From NCBI GenBank assembly GCA_963971305.1, contig OZ020313.1, positions 26,452,602 to 26,516,601 of the forward strand: DNA of 64,000 nt, given 5' to 3'. The notes under the pieces were generated by a model that was given only the letters and a program-made list of their open reading frames with translations, was not told the DNA's origin and did no database searches. This document shows, piece after piece, positions 56,546-64,000 of this stretch. This DNA comes from Arcuatula senhousia (Eukaryota > Mollusca > Bivalvia > Mytilida > Mytilidae). Numbering within the stretch: the first letter of the stretch is position 1; each line of letters begins with the position of its first letter. The position numbers and the translations under genes are program-made.

Positions 56546-57558
56546 TTTTCATCTTTTGTTTGTTTGTTTTTAAATCAAAGAGTAAATACACAATGATATC
56601 AATATAGTTTTATTGCTGTAAATTGTAACAAAATTGCATCATAAGATACATACATCCATTATTGTTGCATAATGATAGTTCTGCTGAAAGCATTTATTTT
56701 TTTCTGTTAAAAAACCCTAAAACGCTCGGAGTCGAAATTCATAACAGCCATATTTTTCTGTCTTTTGACTAATTAGTAACCATTTTATTCTACATTTGTA
56801 TAAATTTTGACAGAATAAAACGACATGTTCTGATCTTTACTTAATGACACTAATGACCATCTAAAAAAACTTCATTTTATGAAATCTATTGGAAAAAATG
56901 AAAACAATCATCGATCATATTCTAATTATTTTGTCCTAAAACTTCACCCTAAATCGTAATATACTCTATCATTGAAAACTAGAATTGTCACTTAACTTTT
57001 ATGCAAGCGAAGAACTCAGAAGTCGGTTTTTTTTCGAATAGCTCTTAGCCTGTTAGCAGTCTAGCCTTTTTTTCAAACGACGGAGACAGTTTTGACAATT
57101 ACAATTGTAGAAGATCTAGAGGTCGTGGATTTTTGTTTAACTTTGAGAACATCTTGGCTTAAAATTCAGTTCATTAAAATTAAAATGTATTCATTACAAT
57201 TTTGTCAAGGCAGGGCTATGATACGCGTGGACCGAGTTTCATAAGAATCAAAAATGGATTTTTAATAGATGTTATATCATACAGAAATTTTACTGATAAA
57301 AAAACTTGTATACTTTTCACCCTTAGTTATTTGAGCTAATAAAAATGCTAAATTGAATTCTTATTTTGAAAGCTGAATACTTTCTTCATTAAAAGGGTTG
57401 CCCGGATGTAAGTCTTTATCGTCTTGATATGTGTATGCTTTGAAAAAAATATCATTTTTTTGCATAATTTCGTGAGAGTAGTTTCAATTACAAATATTGT
57501 AATTCCATTTAGAATAGACTGTCCAAACTTCATGTGTATCAGGCAAATGATTATTTCT

Positions 57559-58731
57559 TTACAAAAGTTCTCCCCAAACAGGTTCTAAATTTTCTTGTGC
57601 GTATCCATTATCTTCATAGCCATTTTCCATTGGAATGCCTTCGTCATTTTCTGTTGGGTCCAATCTCTTTCCTATTCTAATAAATGATGAGTGTCCACGG
57701 CGAGATGGTCTTGCGAAATTCCTGAAAACTAAAGAGTCCAAGAGACGATTTCGTCCGATTCTCATAAATGCAGAGGACGGAATTTTGCCAATTCGAATAA
57801 AGCCTCGTTTTGATGGCATTTCGTGACCAATACTGCGTTTTCTTCTGCGAGATTTTAATTTGTCGTTAGGAGTGTTTTCAAGGCTGCTTACGTCTTTGAT
57901 CAATTTGTACTTTGATTCTGGGATTTGTGAGTTTTTATCTATTTCTGTTTCAAGTTCCGGTTCATCGTATGATTTTCCTATTCGAACGAAAGAGCTGTAT
58001 CTCTTTTCTGGGTCTTGTAAAACCTGTTGGCCTTCAGTTTCGACGTTTTTGCCAATCCGTACAAAAGAGCTGTACCGCTTGTTCGGCTCATTCACATTCA
58101 TGTCCTGATTCTCAAATTCGTTTCCATTTTTACCTATTCTTACAAATGAGCTATACCTCTTCTCGTTTCCATCCAAGCCTTTTCCGATTCTGACGAACGA
58201 AGACGCAGGACGCCTTCGGGCAACCTCATAGCCATGGTACACATCACCGTCGTAATTTTTGCCTATCCGTACAAAGGAACTTTTTGTTCTATAACGCTTT
58301 TGGTCTTCATGGTTTCCATCTTTCCCTATTCGAACAAACGAACTGTACCGCTTATTGCCTGGGAAGTTTTTGCCGATACGCATAAAGGAACTTAACCTCT
58401 TAACCAAATCACTATAAGGGACAACAGCTTTGCCAATCCTCATAAACGAACTGAGCCTTTTATTTTTAGCTTCGGGGTTGTCATCTAGATAGGATTTTCC
58501 AATTCTGACAAACGAGCTTAAACGCTTGTCGGCTTCTGTAGATTTACCGATCCGGACGAAAGAGCTGAGACGCTTATTTTCTTCTGGTCTTAGTTCGGCT
58601 TCCTCGGTTGGTGATTTTCCAATTCTCACGAAACTGCTGTATCTTTTTGAAGGGTTCAGATCTTCGCCTTCTCCCAGACATGTTGATGTGTATAAGAAAA
58701 TGAGTATTGCGATGAGTTGGCTTTTGTACAT
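57559..58731 (-). CDS. FxRIamide neuropeptide precursor
   Basis: A 390-residue secreted prohormone. Residues 1-20 are a signal peptide with hydrophobic core 'LIAILIFLY', probably cleaved after Gly20. Fourteen F-(V/M/I)-R-I-G-(K/R) copies follow: YSSFVRI five times, LSSFVRI twice, LSSFMRI twice, and one each of TKSSFVRI, PASSFVRI, GFIRI, SSAFMRI and GHSSFIRI. Most start after KR and end G-K before an acidic spacer, so the N side is cut at dibasic sites and the C side mainly at a single Lys. The Gly then gives the C-terminal amide. FxRIamides are molluscan neuropeptides, here presumably packaged in neuronal secretory vesicles. Residues 254-299 are a spacer with an RRRKR furin-like site. The whole protein is one exon, with a splice acceptor 14 bases before the ATG. 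Confidence 0.95.
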   Translation of the reverse strand: MYKSQLIAILIFLYTSTCLGEGEDLNPSKRYSSFVRIGKSPTEEAELRPEENKRLSSFVRIGKSTEADKRLSSFVRIGKSYLDDNPEAKNKRLSSFMRIGKAVVPYSDLVKRLSSFMRIGKNFPGNKRYSSFVRIGKDGNHEDQKRYRTKSSFVRIGKNYDGDVYHGYEVARRRPASSFVRIGKGLDGNEKRYSSFVRIGKNGNEFENQDMNVNEPNKRYSSFVRIGKNVETEGQQVLQDPEKRYSSFVRIGKSYDEPELETEIDKNSQIPESKYKLIKDVSSLENTPNDKLKSRRRKRSIGHEMPSKRGFIRIGKIPSSAFMRIGRNRLLDSLVFRNFARPSRRGHSSFIRIGKRLDPTENDEGIPMENGYEDNGYAQENLEPVWGELL

Positions 58732-58745
58732 GTTTCTTGTTTATT

Positions 58746-58763
58746 CTGAAAGAAGACAAAAAC
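58746..58763 (-). promoter_or_regulatory. Splice acceptor in the 5' UTR of the neuropeptide gene
   Basis: On the - strand 'tttttgtcttctttCAG' ends 14 bases before the ATG. This is a strong acceptor, so the mRNA has at least one upstream non-coding exon and the promoter is not at the ATG. Confidence 0.75.
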
Positions 58764-60856
58764 AAAAACATCGATAAATAAAAAAAGTAAAGAAGCACCA
58801 ACAAGTCATACGAATGCCAGAAGTCCAAAAAGGCAAAGAGAAGACCGAAGGCACCAAAGATAAATACAATGTTAGTAGTCAACTGATTATATGTCATGTT
58901 GAGGAGACCAAACGTCTTTGTATGCCCATCAAACATTTAGATCCCAAACAAATACAAATACAAAGACAAACAAATATAAAACTTTAGTTTATATATATAA
59001 ACTTCCCTTTATCATATCCCAAAATTTGCCACGACTAACAAATAAAGAACTTGAGTTTATTTATTTTTATAAAAACTTAAGTTATAAATATAAATTCAGG
59101 TAATAACAAAATTACCGAAATCTCGAATGCCCAAGAGAAAAAAAAACAATATAAGGAGGACATACCGGAGAAATTGAAGATCGCAATGGTCCTGACTTGA
59201 ATCAGGCATTTCAAAAGAGATGATGGGTTAAACCTGGTTTTATGGCGCGCCAAACCTCCCTCTTCCAATCCAATCTTAACTTCAGTTCTGTATTTGTTTG
59301 TCGTTTCAAATTTTGAATCTAAATGTTTTTAGTAACAACCTGTCTCAATAAATTAGGGAAAAAAAATTCTTCATAACTTTTCGAGTTGCCTAGCTGGGAG
59401 TTTCAGAGAGAGAATGATAAATCTTTTCATTCGCAATTAGATATCCGTTGAATTTGACACATTATGTAAGTTAACCAAACAAATACATGATCGTGTACTT
59501 TTGTTGCTACTCAAAATTTATTCCAATCTCAAACGTTTTGCATGGATCAACCATATTTGGTAATGATAATTTGATCACATTCTGCAGTATGAAAACCATA
59601 AAATAAATATATTTCTTTCTGAACAAAGATTAGAATATGGATATATGAAAAGAGGTTGCTCTTTTGGGAAATCTAAAAGAACAGACAATATAGTTTTAAA
59701 AGAATTCATTTCAATAAAGGGTCAAAATTATTTCATTGAAAAACATCAATGGGTATTAAAGATGAAAAAAAAATCTTTCAATATTCGAATCACATAAAAA
59801 TATCATTTTTCATAATTGGCGTAAACAGGTCAAATACTTTGCTATTGTAAATTTGTCGAGAGCTTCGAGTTTACATAAAATATTTATTTCGCAAATGGCT
59901 TTGCATTCATCCTAGCAATCATTTTATTTATGGGGGGCTCTGGTAATTTTTCAAGGATTCCCTTAATACCCAACCAATTTTTTTCTGCCAAAAGGAGTAC
60001 TCCCCCTCTTGATCCGCCACTGAAGTCTAACTTCAACTTATGGCATACTCTTATTTATGAATTGGGTGCATGAAGTAACGATTGTCCGTCCGTCTGTCAA
60101 ACTTCAGTTCTTGGTAGGGTCCCATTCCATTGAGGATTCTTCAAAATGTATTATTTGCGAAAGCGATCTCAAGAACAATAATAGTTCTTCGAAAACATTT
60201 TTGTTTCGTGCATGAGGAGCGCCATTCCCTGCGCACGTTAAAGACTCCTTTGTAGAGTTTGATATACTGCCAGAGTGGGCCCAATGAACGTTGCTACAAA
60301 AGCCACACTCGCAAACTGCTTATAGTTTGTTTCAATGTTGAATAAATTTTTAAAACAAAATATGTCAGCCCTCCATCAAAGGCGATTTTAGTGCAGATGT
60401 GTACAAATTAATTTTCCCATTTCAATTTTCTTCTTTTAAAATCACTTTAAAAGTAGGTTTGTCTTTAGCATGAGGTTCCTAATTCTATAAGTGAACAAAG
60501 TTATATAAGGTTTACACATGCTTAATGAATCCTTTGGAATTTTTGTATCCGTTGTAAAATTTCCCTTTGGCTAAAACGGTTTTAAGAACGTCTAAATGCG
60601 TCAAATCTCAAATACTAAATTGTTTTGTTTTACTCTATTACCAAATGTATTAAATAATGTTTTTGATCATTGAAAAACATTAGGCTAATTTGATGCAACT
60701 TAAATGAAGTTTCAGAGTTGTTGAGTGCAAAATTTCAGACTGATTTAAATTATGGTATGGTAGAATTGAATTCCTGAGTAAAATTTTACATTTTTTGTAG
60801 GGAGATGTTTAAAAGATAAGTGATTTACTATTTTCAATTTATATTATTTTGTTAAG
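58764..60856. other. 5' side of the neuropeptide gene
   Basis: It should hold the intron and perhaps the first exon, which I cannot identify. Recognisable pieces are a mussel-like repeat ('catacgaatgccagaagtcc', 58805-58860), a relative of the 41976-42240 repeat (about 59120-59275, with 'cctgacttgaatcaggca'), and a 'gcgcacgttaaagactcct' repeat near 60180-60300. Confidence 0.45.
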
Positions 60857-60859
60857 CCA

Positions 60860-60960
60860 GTTATACCCCCCATACTTTGACAAGAATACATATTGTTATT
60901 ATCCTGTTCGTCCGTCCGTCTGTCCGTCACCAGTTATATCGCTATATGATGGCATGTAAG
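60860..60960 (+). mobile_element. Start of a decayed hairpin-ended element
   Basis: TATACCCCCCATAC followed 30 bases later by 'gttcgtccgtccgtctgtcc' matches the opening of the R4/R6 type. No core repeats or 3' end could be followed. Confidence 0.5.
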
Positions 60961-61777
60961 GTAGAACATAAAGGGTTGTTCATAATACAAAGAAACTTTT
61001 ATCCTAAAAGTTTTGTTGGTGTATCGACCACTGAAAATATTTTTCCCTTTGTATTTTTTGTTTTGTTTTTGGTTTTTTTTTTTTTTTTTGGTTTTTTTTT
61101 GGGGGGGGGTGTCAGAAACATCGTTTTTTTGTGGCATTTAGCAATTTTGACGAATATTCAGACGTTTTAAAAACCATAAAAATGTTATCATACCAAGAAT
61201 CTCCAGATTTGATTTAATTTAGACCTGAAATCCCCTTTGGCGAATAACCTATTTATTTCGTAGACATACTCCATTTTTACTAGAAAATGTGAGTTTGGTT
61301 GCGGGTCGTCCCCCCCCCCCCCAATATCGTGCTAGCACCACTAGTTGTTTTGGTCCGAAACCATTAGTGAGCGAGTCGTTGCCTATATCAACTTGTCAAG
61401 TGGTTGTCAGTGTGGATCTTATAAATATTTCTCTTTGAAATCCTTCTTCTTTTTTATATCATTTTATATGGTTTTTGATATGTCTAATGAGTGTAATGGC
61501 TCAAGCGACCAGTTTTCTTTCAATAATGATGTCCTTCAAGAAATTATCAATCATATTGTGTGGTAGTAAAATTAAAAAGAAAAGACTTTTTCATTGACAA
61601 AGCACATTAGCGAGTCTCATATCGTTTTTGTTCAATTTGTATTAAAGAAATTAAAGAGATAAAAATCTTAAGAAAAAAAGGTAATTGTCTATAAATTATT
61701 CAGATCTTTATCTCCGTTTTTCAATATAGTCTCACGTTTTTTCTTAGTTTACAAATCGTATTTTTAATCAGAGAAAT
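60961..61777. other. AT-rich stretch with homopolymer runs
   Basis: T and G runs at 61071-61108 and a C run at 61309-61322. No gene is supported. Confidence 0.4.
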
Positions 61778-62075
61778 AAGGAAAACAACAACAATAACAA
61801 ATAACCTGAAAACAACTAAAGCCAACAACAACAACAACTAATACAAATAACCAGAAAACAACGAAAGAAACACCAACAACAAATAACTAGAAAACAACCA
61901 ATTGAAAGCAACAACAATAACAAATACAAGAAAACAACGAAAGCCCACAACAACAACAACAAATAACACACAAAACAAAACAAAAAAACACCGAAAGCCC
62001 ACACTAAAAACAACAACAAATAACCAGAAAACAGCGAAACCCCACAATAACAACAAAACAACAAGTAACAAGAAA
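61778..62075 (+). repeat. A/C-rich (AAC)n-type low-complexity minisatellite
   Basis: Units with 'aaataaccagaaaacaacga' and runs of 'caacaa' repeat about five times. The plus strand has almost no T and the long ORFs on both strands are by-products of composition. Confidence 0.85.
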
Positions 62076-64000
62076 ACACTTAGTGCTGTTGCAGTGACAA
62101 TGTTAAGAAAAAGTATGATACGAAAAATATTAAATTCAGCAGTATTGGAAAGGATTTCAAATTTATTTGTCATTCGAGTAAAACTTTCTTAAGATTTAAA
62201 TTAATACTTATGTCTAACTGACACATCGGTAACTACGTTGCATAAGAGCGATGATGTTGAAACGTGTTAATCGCCAACCTCACCTGGCATTTTCAACAAA
62301 AAACCAGTGTTGTTAAGAAATTATTGAGAAAGTGCATGAGTGAGTTGATGTTTCACGCCCTGACTGCACTATGTAGGTTATATAAGGGCAACATGGCGGT
62401 GAAAAATAACATGAAATAATGATGAGAAATATGTGGGCGAAGTGAGGAACAAGGAACACTAAATTTTGAAGACCTAAAAAAGAAAGGGATGGGCAAAGGG
62501 CGGAAAAGAGTGCATATTTTTTTTTTAAATCAGTACTTCTTTGAATGGTTGTTTTTTCTACAAAATCCTTTTGAAATTTAGTGATTTCATGAGTATTTTG
62601 AGACAAAAACAACCTAGAACAGATGAATAAGCCATATATCATTCAACTACATTTTGCTTCAAAGGTCAAGGTAAAATTTTACTCAATTCATATTTTCTTA
62701 AAGAACTTAACCAGCGTAAAACTAAATAATGGTAAATGTCCCTAGTTAAAAAATACACCAGAGACAAAAAGAATCGTTGGTGCATAAGTATTTTACATCG
62801 ATTGTAAAAGGACTTAAATCAAATTGATATACTGGTAATATGACAATCGAAGCCAGTCCTTTCTATCATCAACGTCTCCTCGGACAGAAATGTGTTTAGC
62901 ATCTGATCTTGTTCTTATCAAAACATAGACTAAATTTATTAACTTGTCGTAGCATTGTTTTATTTTAAGCCTTAAAAATTTATTGGAACCTTGAAACGTC
63001 GCTTGAGACTTCTTCTGGCATTATTGGACTGTACTTGAAAATTAGTGTTGCAAGAAAATTACTGAGCGGAAAAATCGATCTCAAAATGTTGAAAGCAGAT
63101 TTTAACATATACCTATAAGTTTAAGAAACATTTGAAAGCAAGAACAACTGTGAAATGCAACTCAAAAAAAGTTTTTCCCACTCTACCAAAATTCCTTCAT
63201 ATCCAATTTGAAATTAGAAAGTAATCTACAAAGTCTCGCATAGATTGTGTAAAAGTTTCATGAAAATTCATCGAATGGTTAGAGAGTTATTGCGGGTAAA
63301 TGATAGGTATATTGGTACCATATTGAACAAAAAAAAAAAAATTGAAAATGATGATACATAAGCTGTTTGGAACATTTCAATATTTCGTCAAAGCATTACT
63401 TACATTTTCAATGTATTTCAGCTGCTTAATTCCTGTTGCCCTCTTTAAACCTTTCACCGTTAAGAAATAGAATGTCTTAGTTTTACATGTGTATCGAAAC
63501 TTTTGAATGACTTAAAATGAAAACTTCCACAGATTATAAAACACTCAATTTAATTAAAAATTAAAATTAAAGTCTTTCACAGGAAGGGACTTTTAATTGT
63601 AAACGCGGATGTAGCTCATTAATTATGAAAAAACAGAAATAAAGCTATGCATACGGATGCTTGAGGAATCGTAATGCCCTTGACGTATGAAATACATGTT
63701 ATTCCGTGTTGCAGCCCTTTAAGTCTACATTACTTTCAAGTTTAATTACTTTTATTTGATTTCTTAAAGAATGCCACTAATGAAATCCAACCCACATACA
63801 GTTATAAAGGACATTTATTGTGCATAAAATTTATAAAAATGAGAAACCTGATATCTTATTCTGTTAGAAATTGTAAAATATTGTCCTTAACTGAAAAAAG
63901 ACACGAAAATTTTAAAGATTATGCACTGTTCAATTAAAACACATCTGAGTTTTAAACGACGTTAGCTTTTTCAGATCCAGGGCAGCCAACTTTCCCGAAT
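62076..64000. other. Right end, mostly unique DNA
   Basis: A minus-strand relative of the 43630-44110 repeat covers 62325-62480. The rest is AT-rich without a recognised feature. It may still contain the neuropeptide gene's first exon. Confidence 0.4.

Larger units (their letters stand above)
53994..57558. other. Intergenic DNA downstream of the neuropeptide gene
   Basis: Mostly unique AT-rich sequence. It includes a relative of the 38150 stem-loop region (54108-54160), a 19-bp minisatellite (54470-54545), a 'tcaatcaatcaatcaatc' run (55691-55709) and a dispersed repeat (56383-56545). No clear AATAAA on the - strand was identified just below 57559. Confidence 0.45.

Noticed and set aside
61838..62173. 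Minus-strand 111-residue ORF that looks like membrane segments
   Set aside because: Leu/Phe/Val richness comes from the A/C-rich repeat on the other strand; no conserved features.

Overview
The window looks like AT-rich nuclear DNA of a bivalve mollusc, most likely a mussel (Mytilidae). The reasons are intron-rich GT-AG gene structure, an FxRIamide neuropeptide precursor of molluscan type, many hairpin-ended repeats carrying a (CCGT)n stretch and 130-175 bp core repeats (the layout of bivalve 'pearl'/Helentron-derived elements), and a type-I hammerhead ribozyme motif of the kind known from bivalve repeats. The species assignment is inference; no database could be searched.

Two genes can be supported. 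On the + strand a gene of about 32 kb (9465-41555) has eleven recognised coding exons that join in phase into 530 codons. They match the vertebrate meiosis 1-associated protein M1AP along the whole length; the ATG-containing 5' end is not certain. On the - strand a single coding exon (58731-57559) encodes a 390-residue FxRIamide neuropeptide precursor with 14 amidated peptide copies. A splice acceptor lies just upstream of its ATG, so its promoter and a 5' UTR exon lie at higher coordinates.

Most of the rest is repeats. 1-8.3 kb: hairpin-ended elements, a 5'-truncated CR1/Jockey-like LINE with a 13-bp target duplication, a palindrome-rich inverted-repeat element, and a complete 480-bp terminal-repeat retrotransposon in miniature (TRIM) with a tRNA-like Pol III promoter inside each LTR. 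9.4-41.6 kb: the M1AP gene, whose introns hold nested hairpin-ended elements, a 43-copy minisatellite made from the 3' end of coding exon 4 together with its 5' splice site, SINE-like repeats, a hammerhead ribozyme in an inverted-repeat element, and a 22-bp satellite of about 3.7 kb interrupted by a 0.7-kb insertion. 41.7-53.3 kb: a dense field of hairpin-ended elements, including a three-level nest. 53.3-64 kb: the neuropeptide gene in mostly unique AT-rich DNA with a few dispersed repeats.

Local names: R1 (ends GCTCACCTGG), R2 (TATACGACCGC), R3 (TCTCGCCTGC), R4 (TATACCCCCACTCG), R5 (TACCCCGCCAC), R6 (TATACCCCCCGC), R7 (ATGCCCCCGC). R1-R7 share a 5' terminal inverted repeat, usually folding as a hairpin, a GTC/CCGT-rich stretch, tandem core repeats and a 3' hairpin. 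R1, R3 and R4 end in CTTG-TT and R6 in CTAG-TT. Strong candidates for novelty are the TRIM with tRNA-like LTRs, the splice-site minisatellite and the ribozyme-bearing inverted repeat.
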